DNA of 6,365 nucleotides from an uncultured Ancrocorticia sp. (GTDB lineage Bacteria; Actinomycetota; Actinomycetes; Actinomycetales; Actinomycetaceae), in the NCBI GenBank assembly GCA_905373325.1, contig CAJPTB010000121.1, positions 1 to 6,365 of the forward strand, written 5' to 3'. The first letter of the stretch is position 1. Each line of letters starts with the position of its first letter. Below the pieces are notes generated by a model that did not search any database, was not told the DNA's origin, and worked only from the letters and a program-made list of their open reading frames with translations. This document shows, in pieces, positions 1 through 5,171 of this stretch. The translations under genes and the position numbers were made by a program.

Positions 1-261
1 GCGACCGCCGCCGTGAGGCTTGCGAAGACGCACAGGGCGCTGCGGGGAACGGCCGGGCCCGCTCCTGCGGACAGGGCGGCGCCCGCCCCTCCGCCGGACA
101 TCGCCGCGCTGGGAAGGAACGGCCACGCCGAGGAGGAAGGCGCGGCCGCCCAAAAAAGGACAGCCAGAGAAGAACGAGCCGCCGGGCAGAACGACGCAGA
201 GGGCAGCGCGGCCGAGGCAGACGTGGCCAAGAGCGAGCGAGCTGAGAAGGAGTTCGAATGA
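1..261 (+). CDS. C-terminal end of an unidentified protein (5' end outside window)
   Basis: The frame is open from base 1 to a TGA at 259-261, and that stop overlaps the ATG of the next gene (ATGA). Its codons mostly end in G or C, like the real genes here. The visible 86 residues have no membrane segment or catalytic motif. They begin with a basic stretch (AVRLAKTHRALRG), pass through an Ala/Pro-rich part (PAPADRAAPAPPPD), and end in a highly charged, Ala/Glu/Lys/Arg-rich and probably disordered or helical tail. A GTG at 13 is in frame but has no ribosome-binding site, and the frame is already open upstream of it, so it is unlikely to be the start. The gene is coupled to the CDP-diacylglycerol synthase gene, so a phospholipid enzyme (an acyltransferase or CDP-alcohol phosphatidyltransferase) is plausible, but this is a guess from context only. 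Confidence 0.6.
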   Translation, partial: ATAAVRLAKTHRALRGTAGPAPADRAAPAPPPDIAALGRNGHAEEEGAAAQKRTAREERAAGQNDAEGSAAEADVAKSERAEKEFE

Positions 262-1175
262 TCCAACCAACGACGCTCGGCGACTCGTTCATCGGCTGGC
301 TCGTCGGAGGCGACAGGTCCTGGACGTTCACTGTGCCCTTCACCGGCTGGCGCTTGGAAGGGCGCGCGGTCTTCCTCGCGGTGACGGCCCTGACAATCCT
401 GCTTCTTGCGGGAATCGGCGTCGCGCTCTCCCGCAAAAGAGAGCTCCACCGCCGGTGGACCACCTGGGCGATCATCATCCCCGCCGTCGGCATACCCATT
501 TGGATAGGCAAAGGAACAACGGCGCTTCTCGCGGCCCTCCTCGGGCTCCAGGCGATTCGAGAGCTGGCCCGGATGACCCGCCTGCCGCGGCAGGAAACGA
601 TCCTCTTGTGCGTTCTCGCGGTCCTCTATCCCCTGACGGCCTGGCAGCGCCCGAACATGATGGCGCTCGCCCCCGTCATGGTCCTCGTGTGCGCTCTGCC
701 CGCAGTTGTGGCCGGAGACACGGTCGACGGCGTGCGCAGGGCCACGCTGACGGGCTTCGCCTCAATCTGGATCCCCTGGTCGCTCGCGCACCTCGTCGTC
801 TTGTGGCACGACGCCTTCCTCATCGCCTTCGCCGCTGCCGCCGCCGACGTCGCAGCCTGGACGGGAGGGACGGGCCTGAAAAGATTCGCCTGGGCGCGCC
901 GCCCGCTGTCCCCGCTCTCGCCGAACAAAACCGTGGGCGGGCTCGTCGGGGCGCTCGCGGGCGCCGTCGTCATCCTCACGCTCCTCGGGCACATCACGCT
1001 CGGGCTCGTCGTCGCCGTCGGCGTGGGCGGCGTACTCGGCGATCTGCTCGAGTCGATGGTCAAACGCGCGGCCGGCGTCAAGGACGCGGGCGATTGGCTG
1101 CCGGGCTTCGGCGGCCTGCTCGACCGCGTCGATTCCCTCCTGCTCGTCCTTCCCCTCGCGGCGGTGCTGAGATGA
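258..1175 (+). CDS. cdsA: phosphatidate cytidylyltransferase (CDP-diacylglycerol synthase), CdsA family
   Basis: Integral membrane enzyme that joins phosphatidic acid and CTP to give CDP-diacylglycerol, the precursor of the acidic phospholipids and phosphatidylinositol, plus pyrophosphate. The 305-residue length is normal for the family. Several hydrophobic segments can be seen, at about 36-56, 70-100, 114-128, 136-152, 165-200, 225-262 and 292-304. The C-terminal family signature is present: S266-x-x-K269-R270, K275-D276, L281-P282, then G285-G286-L-L-D289-R290-V-D292. The conserved His of the usual PGHGG stretch is Phe284 here. The upstream SPNKT motif (221-225) matches the family's SPKKT-like motif, and D197-V-A-A matches the usual DxxA. 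The start is well supported: AAGGAG at 247-252 lies 5 nt before the ATG, which overlaps the upstream stop. The stop overlaps the next gene's ATG, indicating operon expression. The family call is strong. The His-to-Phe change suggests a divergent branch. Confidence 0.9.
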   Translation: MIQPTTLGDSFIGWLVGGDRSWTFTVPFTGWRLEGRAVFLAVTALTILLLAGIGVALSRKRELHRRWTTWAIIIPAVGIPIWIGKGTTALLAALLGLQAIRELARMTRLPRQETILLCVLAVLYPLTAWQRPNMMALAPVMVLVCALPAVVAGDTVDGVRRATLTGFASIWIPWSLAHLVVLWHDAFLIAFAAAAADVAAWTGGTGLKRFAWARRPLSPLSPNKTVGGLVGALAGAVVILTLLGHITLGLVVAVGVGGVLGDLLESMVKRAAGVKDAGDWLPGFGGLLDRVDSLLLVLPLAAVLR

Positions 1176-1765
1176 AAAGGCGTGTACAAGTCTCTCCCGT
1201 CCACTCCGCCGTCGACGCGGCGATGAAGGGCGCCCGCGGGGACGCGATCATGTTCGCCTGGGGCATGGCCGAGGCCGTTTCCTTCCCTGTCATGGCGGAG
1301 ATGAGCCAGGTCTGGCTGGGGGTCGCCCAGCCGCGGCTTCTATTCAGGCGTGCGACGGCGGTCGTTGCGGGGTCGGTCGCCGGGGTCGCGCTCACCCACG
1401 CGCTCACCCGCGCGGGAGCGCGCCCGCCCGCGCCGTGGACCCGCCCAGGAATGGAGCGCGCAACGTCGGAATACCTCGACAAAGGCGCATCCGGCTACTG
1501 GAAGCAAGCGCTCACGGGCATCCCGGTCAAGCTCTTCGCGGCCGAATCGGGCCGGCGCGGCATGCCTGCGGGCCCCGTCCTCCTCCACGCCGCCGGGGAG
1601 CGCGCGGCGCGGATGTTCGCCTTCACCGCGGCGATCCGCGTTCTCGAGGTCCCGCTCGGCCGGACGGCCCGGAGGTTCTACGGGACGTACCTCGCGGCGA
1701 CGGGATTGACCTTCGGCGTCCTTCTGCGCAAAGTGATCCGCCACTGGGACGACGGAGAACGGTGA
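1172..1765 (+). CDS. small membrane protein, distantly like SNARE-associated/VTT-type family
   Basis: A 197-residue protein whose ATG overlaps the cdsA stop (ATGA), so it is translationally coupled; no clear Shine-Dalgarno is visible. After a short basic N-terminus there is a moderately hydrophobic region at about 24-52 containing FAWGMAEAVSFPVM (W30, G31, A33-E34, F38-P39-V40). A second hydrophobic segment lies at about 62-78, then a polar linker (80-110), and then T115-G-I-P-V-K120 followed by an amphipathic stretch (AAESGRRGMPAG) and a hydrophobic segment near 172-186. The WGxAEAxxFPV and GIPxKxxAxExGRxG patterns remind me of small DedA/VTT-like membrane proteins found near phospholipid genes, but this is from memory and not an alignment. 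No enzymatic residues are recognised. The product probably sits in the cytoplasmic membrane and may act in lipid handling, given its place between cdsA and a transporter. The function is unknown. Confidence 0.7.
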   Translation: MKRRVQVSPVHSAVDAAMKGARGDAIMFAWGMAEAVSFPVMAEMSQVWLGVAQPRLLFRRATAVVAGSVAGVALTHALTRAGARPPAPWTRPGMERATSEYLDKGASGYWKQALTGIPVKLFAAESGRRGMPAGPVLLHAAGERAARMFAFTAAIRVLEVPLGRTARRFYGTYLAATGLTFGVLLRKVIRHWDDGER

Positions 1766-1767
1766 CG

Positions 1768-2787
1768 ATGGCGCCGCACGACCACGCGCACGGCTCACCC
1801 TTCGCCCCGTCCGATTCGCCGGGCGGGCAGACGCCGGACGCCCAATCGCCGGACACGCGGGGCAAAATCGCGGTCGCCTTCGCCGTCACCGCGACGATCC
1901 TCCTCGCCCAGGCGATCGGCGCCGCCCTCACGGGCAGCCTCGCGCTGCTGACCGACACGGTGCACATGGTCATCGACGCCTCGGGGCTTCTCATGGCGCT
2001 CGTAGCCGCGACGCTCGTGCGGCGGCCGCCGTCGTCCAAGCGCACGTGGGGGTATCGGCGAGCCGAAGTCCTCGCCGCGCTGGCGCAGGCGGCTGTGCTG
2101 GCCGGAGTCGGAGTCTACGTCGTAGTCGAGGCCGTCGGCCGGCTTCGCAAACCTCCCGACATGCCGTCGAAGACGCTCATCGTCTTCGGCGTCGTCGGCC
2201 TCGTCGGCAACGCCGCCTCGATGCTGGCGTTGGCTTCGGCCCGGCGGTCCAACCTCAACATGCGCGCGGCCTTCCTAGAGGTGGCCAACGACGCGCTGGG
2301 CTCTCTGAGCGTCATAGTCGCGGCGGTCGTCATCGCGACCACAGGATGGCAGCGCGCCGACGCGGTGGCCGGCCTGTTCATCGCCGCCCTCATCCTCCCG
2401 CGTGCCGTCAAGCTCATCGGGGAAGCCGGGGCGATCCTCATGGAGACCACCCCTCGCGGCTTGGACCTGGACGAGGTCCGCAGGCACATGCTCGGCCTCG
2501 ACCACGTCCTGGGCGTGCACGATCTGCACGCCTCGACGGTCGCCACCGGCCTGCCAGTCATCTCCGCGCACGTCGTCGTCGGCGACGATTGCTTCCAGGA
2601 CGGGCACGCGGTGGCGATACTCGAAGATCTGAGAACGTGCGTGGCCGAGCACTTCGACGTTGCGATCCGCCATTCCACGTTCCAACTGGAGACCCGTTCG
2701 GCCTCGCAGCGCGAATCGGGGATTCACGCCTGCGGCTACGTGGACGCCGCGTCAAGGAGCGCCGCGCGCACTCCCGACGGCTCCTGA
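1768..2787 (+). CDS. cation diffusion facilitator (CDF) family metal exporter, Zn-type
   Basis: A membrane antiporter expected to export Zn2+ or a similar divalent metal in exchange for protons. It has 339 residues. The N-terminus is His-rich (H4, H6, H8). Six hydrophobic segments follow, at about 34-55, 59-82, 98-120, 136-156, 166-190 and 196-215, and then a soluble C-terminal domain. TM2 carries the metal pair H66-xxx-D70 in the ALLTDTVHMVID context. TM5 has E171-xxx-D175, where ZitB-type proteins have HxxxD. The C-terminal domain includes H251-D-L-H254-A-S256, SAHVVV (266-271) and HSTFQLE (302-308), all typical of zinc-type CDF proteins. The first four residues of the HDLHAW-like motif are intact, but Trp is replaced by Ser256. 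ATG 1768 is chosen: GGAG at 1754-1757 gives a 10-nt spacer. An in-frame GTG at 1762 would have only 4 nt. The gene starts 2 nt after the upstream stop, so it is the last gene of the operon. The metal specificity cannot be settled from sequence. Confidence 0.9.
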   Translation: MAPHDHAHGSPFAPSDSPGGQTPDAQSPDTRGKIAVAFAVTATILLAQAIGAALTGSLALLTDTVHMVIDASGLLMALVAATLVRRPPSSKRTWGYRRAEVLAALAQAAVLAGVGVYVVVEAVGRLRKPPDMPSKTLIVFGVVGLVGNAASMLALASARRSNLNMRAAFLEVANDALGSLSVIVAAVVIATTGWQRADAVAGLFIAALILPRAVKLIGEAGAILMETTPRGLDLDEVRRHMLGLDHVLGVHDLHASTVATGLPVISAHVVVGDDCFQDGHAVAILEDLRTCVAEHFDVAIRHSTFQLETRSASQRESGIHACGYVDAASRSAARTPDGS

Positions 2788-2811
2788 AGCGTCGGCGCCG
2801 CCCCCGGCGCT
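2788..2811. terminator. candidate bidirectional hairpin between convergent genes
   Basis: AGCGTCGG (2788-2795) can pair with CCGGCGCT (2804-2811) as an 8-bp stem including one G-U pair, with an 8-nt loop. It fills the 30-nt gap between the CDF stop (2785-2787) and the sucD stop (2818-2820 on the minus strand). A second, overlapping inverted repeat, CTGAG-AC-CTCAG, spans 2810-2821. Neither strand has a U-tract after the stem, so it is not a textbook intrinsic terminator, although GC-rich actinomycetes often use such structures. The role is inferred from position. Confidence 0.4.
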
Positions 2812-2817
2812 GAGACC

Positions 2818-3738
2818 TCAGACCCCCAGGATTTCGCGGGCAATCGCAGCGGTTTGACTGGGCGTCTTGCCCACGCGCACGCCGACGGCCTCCAAGGCTT
2901 CCTTCTTGGCCGCGGCCGTTCCGGACGAGCCGGAGACGATGGCCCCCGCATGCCCCATCGTCTTTCCCTCGGGCGCGGTGAAACCAGCGACGTAGGCGAC
3001 GACGGGCTTCGTCACGTGCTCGGCGATGTACGCGGCGGCGCGCTCTTCGGCGTCGCCTCCGATCTCGCCGATCATGACGATGAGCTCCGTGTCGGGGTCG
3101 GCCTCGAAGGCTTTGATGGCGTCGATGTGAGTGGTGCCGATGACGGGGTCGCCGCCGATGCCGATGCACGTCGTGAACCCGAGGTCGGCAAGCTCGTACA
3201 TGAGCTGGTAGGTTAGCGTGCCCGATTTCGACACGAGGCCGACGCACCCGGGCCCCGTGATGTCGGGAGGGGTGATGCCGACGTTCGACTGGCCGGGCGA
3301 GATGATCCCGGGGCAATTCGGGCCGATGAGCCTGACGCCACGCTCGGCGGCGTACGCGTAGAACTCCGTCGCGTCCTTCACCGGCACGCCCTCGGTGATG
3401 ACGACGACAAGGTCGAGTCCGGCGTCGACGGCTTCGATGACGGCGCCCAAAGTGTGCGCAGGCGGAACGAAGACGACGGAGACGTTCGCGCCCGTGGCTT
3501 CCTTCGCCTCGGCGACGGATCCGAAAACGGGGACCGAAACGGCGCCGGCCCGGCGCTCTTGTGCCCCCGGGCCGATGGGGGCGACGTCGAATTCCACGGA
3601 GGCCCCCGCCTTGCGGGGGTTGACCCCGCCGACGACGTTCGTGCCCGCGCCGAGCATCCGGCGCGTGTGCTTGCGCCCTTCGGAGCCCGTCATTCCCTGG
3701 ACGATGACTTTCGAATTCCTATCGAGGAAGATGGACAT
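2818..3738 (-). CDS. sucD: succinyl-CoA synthetase (succinate-CoA ligase) alpha subunit
   Basis: The alpha subunit binds CoA and carries the phosphohistidine of succinyl-CoA synthetase, which interconverts succinyl-CoA, NDP and phosphate with succinate, NTP and CoA in the TCA cycle. It has 306 residues against about 303 in Mycobacterium tuberculosis and 289 in E. coli. The N-terminal CoA-binding Rossmann domain has [11 protein letters not shown] (11-21). The conserved GPNCPG is at 139-144 and GIGGDP at 193-198. The active-site His is H263 in M-G-H263-A-G-A, equivalent to E. coli His246. A loop at about 50-68 ([19 protein letters not shown]) is longer than in the mycobacterial protein and much longer than in E. 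coli. The ATG at 3738-3736 has AAGGAG (3752-3747) 8 nt upstream, overlapping the sucC TAA. The gene is cotranscribed with sucC and convergent to the CDF gene. Confidence 0.97.
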   Translation of the reverse strand: MSIFLDRNSKVIVQGMTGSEGRKHTRRMLGAGTNVVGGVNPRKAGASVEFDVAPIGPGAQERRAGAVSVPVFGSVAEAKEATGANVSVVFVPPAHTLGAVIEAVDAGLDLVVVITEGVPVKDATEFYAYAAERGVRLIGPNCPGIISPGQSNVGITPPDITGPGCVGLVSKSGTLTYQLMYELADLGFTTCIGIGGDPVIGTTHIDAIKAFEADPDTELIVMIGEIGGDAEERAAAYIAEHVTKPVVAYVAGFTAPEGKTMGHAGAIVSGSSGTAAAKKEALEAVGVRVGKTPSQTAAIAREILGV

Positions 3739-3746
3739 TGAGCCTG

Positions 3747-3752
3747 CTCCTT
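3747..3752 (-). promoter_or_regulatory. sucD ribosome-binding site overlapping the sucC stop
   Basis: AAGGAG on the minus strand (3752 to 3747) lies 8 nt before the sucD ATG. The sucC stop TAA (3753-3751) overlaps its first two bases, and the two genes are 12 nt apart. This arrangement fits translational coupling, which would keep alpha and beta subunits in equal amounts. Confidence 0.85.
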
Positions 3753-4941
3753 ACTTCGCGTCCGACTGTTTCGCGGCCGACCCGGCGGCCAGCTGGGCTG
3801 CTTTGGCCGCCGCTCCGTCCATCGTGTCGACAAGGGTGACGAGGGGGTGGTTCGCTTCGGCGAGGATCGCGCGGCCTTCGGCGACGGCATTGCCGTCGAG
3901 GCGCACGACGATCGGCTTGGAGGCTGCCTCGCCCAACGCGTCGAGGGCGGCGACGATTCCCTTCGCGACCTCGTCGCAGGCCGTGATTCCGCCGAAAACG
4001 TTGACGAACACCGAACGCACGTCCGGGTCGCCCAAAATGACGTCGAGGCCGTTGGACATGACGTTCGCGTCGGCTCCGCCTCCGATGTCGAGAAAGTTGG
4101 CCGGCCCCACGCCGTATTCCTCTCCGGCGTAGGCAACGACGTCGAGCGTGGACATGACCAGGCCCGCGCCGTTGCCGATGACTCCCACTTGGCCGTCGAG
4201 CTTGACGTAATTGAGGCCGAGCGCCTTCGCCTTGGCCTCCAGAGGGTCTTCGGCGGCCTTGTCGACGAACGCCTCGTGTCCGCTGTGGCGGAACCGCGCG
4301 TTGTCGTCGAGCGTGACCTTGCCGTCGAGGGCGACGATCTCGCCCTGCTCTGTCAAAACGAGCGGGTTGACCTCGACGAGGGTTGCGTCCTCCCCCGAGT
4401 ACACGTCCCACAGCTTGAGCAGGACGGGCACGACCTTCTCGCCCGTCTCGGCGTCGAAGCCAGCGGCGCCGACGATCTCGCGCGCCTTCTCCTCGTCGAT
4501 GCCGACGTTCGGATCGACGGCGACCTTGGCCAGCGCCTCCGGACGTTCCTTCGCGAGGGTTTCGATGTCCATGCCTCCCTCGACCGAGCACATGGCGAGG
4601 CATCTGCGCTCGGATCTGTCGAGCAGCGTCGAGAAGTAGAACTCTCGGGCGATGTCCGCGCCGGAGGCGACTAGCACGCGGCGGACTTCATGGCCCTTGA
4701 TGTCCATTCCCAGAATTTCTTCGGCCCTGTCTGCGGCCTCCTGCGGGCTTCGGGCGAGTTTCACGCCCCCGGCCTTGCCTCGGCCGCCCGTTTTGACCTG
4801 CGCTTTGACAACGACGAGGCCGCCGCCGAGCTCGCAGGCGGCCGACTCCGCCTCTTGCGGAGTCGATGCGACGATCCCCGCCAACACGGGCACTCCGTGT
4901 GCCTCGAATAGTTCGCGGGCCTGGTACTCGTAGAGATCCAC
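3751..4941 (-). CDS. sucC: succinyl-CoA synthetase beta subunit (ATP-grasp)
   Basis: The beta subunit binds the nucleotide through an ATP-grasp fold and provides the succinate site of succinyl-CoA synthetase. It has 396 residues against about 387 in M. tuberculosis. Starting at GTG gives the normal N-terminus [12 protein letters not shown], which aligns with the actinobacterial MDLFEYQAKELF. Visible motifs are [14 protein letters not shown] (46-59), the Mg-binding EVNP (190-193), [12 protein letters not shown] (249-260), FLDIGGGAD (283-291), VNVFGGIT (313-320) and RLDGN (347-351). The last 15 or so residues (after AAQLAAG) are a polar tail rich in Ala, Ser and Lys. The start is the GTG at 4941-4939, with GGAAGG 7 nt before it. 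An in-frame ATG at 4977 would add 12 residues without a good site. sucD follows 12 nt downstream. Whether the enzyme prefers ATP or GTP cannot be read from these motifs. Confidence 0.97.
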   Translation of the reverse strand: MDLYEYQARELFEAHGVPVLAGIVASTPQEAESAACELGGGLVVVKAQVKTGGRGKAGGVKLARSPQEAADRAEEILGMDIKGHEVRRVLVASGADIAREFYFSTLLDRSERRCLAMCSVEGGMDIETLAKERPEALAKVAVDPNVGIDEEKAREIVGAAGFDAETGEKVVPVLLKLWDVYSGEDATLVEVNPLVLTEQGEIVALDGKVTLDDNARFRHSGHEAFVDKAAEDPLEAKAKALGLNYVKLDGQVGVIGNGAGLVMSTLDVVAYAGEEYGVGPANFLDIGGGADANVMSNGLDVILGDPDVRSVFVNVFGGITACDEVAKGIVAALDALGEAASKPIVVRLDGNAVAEGRAILAEANHPLVTLVDTMDGAAAKAAQLAAGSAAKQSDAK

Positions 4942-4948
4942 GTACTGT

Positions 4949-4954
4949 CCTTCC
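4949..4954 (-). promoter_or_regulatory. sucC ribosome-binding site, supports a GTG start
   Basis: GGAAGG on the minus strand (4954 to 4949) is followed by 7 nt and then the GTG at 4941-4939. This places translation at VDLYEY, the conserved N-terminus, and makes the upstream in-frame ATG (4977) unnecessary. Confidence 0.75.
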
Positions 4955-4996
4955 GACGTCTTCGTTTCCAGACTCATCAAGTCTAGACGAGACCCC

Positions 4997-5014
4997 CGGC
5001 GCCTTCGAGCGCCG
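4997..5014. repeat. GC-rich inverted repeat in the sucC upstream region
   Basis: CGGCGC (4997-5002) and GCGCCG (5009-5014) form a 6-bp perfect stem around a 6-nt CTTCGA loop. It lies 56-73 nt upstream of the sucC GTG, so it could be in the sucC leader or in the promoter as a protein-binding site. Confidence 0.45.
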
Positions 5015-5056
5015 CAGATTGTCGGCGCGCTCCCGCAGATGTGTCGATTCACACGA

Positions 5057-5078
5057 CGGGTATCGCTACCCATACCCG
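5057..5078. repeat. inverted repeat CGGGTAT-N8-ATACCCG in the divergent promoter region
   Basis: CGGGTAT (5057-5063) and ATACCCG (5072-5078) are perfect inverted repeats separated by 8 nt. A nested alternative pairs GGGTA (5058-5062) with TACCC (5067-5071). The 7-bp dyad with an 8-nt centre, in the middle of the divergent region, would suit an operator for a dimeric regulator controlling sucCD, the PAS gene, or both. I do not recognise the regulator. Confidence 0.45.
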
Positions 5079-5118
5079 CATCTTCTTGGAAACTGGCGAG
5101 TCTTCTAAATTTGGTTGA

Positions 5119-5142
5119 TGTTCGCGTCAGAAAGCGCGAACA
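5119..5142. repeat. 8-bp inverted repeat just upstream of the PAS gene ribosome-binding site
   Basis: TGTTCGCG (5119-5126) and CGCGAACA (5135-5142) are a perfect 8-bp inverted repeat with an 8-nt spacer. The right arm ends 17 nt before the GAGGAG at 5160-5165. It could be a leader-RNA hairpin or an operator for the PAS gene. Confidence 0.5.
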
Positions 5143-5171
5143 CGGCGAATACCCACGATGAGGAGAGAACG

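Larger units (their letters stand above)
4942..5171. promoter_or_regulatory. divergent intergenic region upstream of sucC and the PAS gene
   Basis: A 230-nt non-coding stretch between the divergent starts of sucC and the PAS-domain gene, which must hold both promoters. It contains at least three inverted repeats, at 4997-5014, 5057-5078 and 5119-5142. On the minus strand TAGACT (4985 to 4980) could be a -10 element for sucC, about 40 nt ahead of the GTG, but I see no convincing -35. On the plus strand TTGGAA (5086-5091) and TAAATT (5106-5111) are only 14 nt apart, so they are not a good sigma-70 promoter. Nothing here looks like a known riboswitch. Confidence 0.55.

Noticed and set aside
20..1765. 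Long open frame read as one 581-residue protein
   Set aside because: Its first 384 codons are an Arg/Pro-rich shadow of the upstream gene tail and cdsA in another frame. Only the part from the ATG at 1172 reads as a sensible membrane protein.
2558..3316. 252-residue minus-strand frame overlapping the CDF gene and sucD
   Set aside because: It is Arg/His-rich and lies over well-supported genes in other frames; a GC-rich shadow.
3719..4603. 294-residue minus-strand frame across sucC
   Set aside because: Arg/Gly-rich, with no recognisable domain, and fully overlapped by the confident sucC frame.
3847..4674. 275-residue plus-strand frame antisense to sucC
   Set aside because: It is the antisense shadow of sucC with no domain and no ribosome-binding site that I can see.
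4942..5073. N-terminal extension of SucC to an ATG-like start at 5073 or the ATG at 4977
   Set aside because: The added residues match no SucC N-terminus. GTG 4941 has a good ribosome-binding site and the conserved DLYEYQAR beginning.
5105..5130. A sigma-28 (flagellar) promoter ahead of the PAS gene
   Set aside because: CTAAA is present at 5105-5109, but no GCCGATAA-like -10 follows at the right distance.
5119..5142. TGTTCGCG dyad as a LexA (SOS) box
   Set aside because: The arms run GTTC inward to GAAC with the reverse arrangement and wrong spacing compared with the actinobacterial GAAC-N4-GTTC type box.
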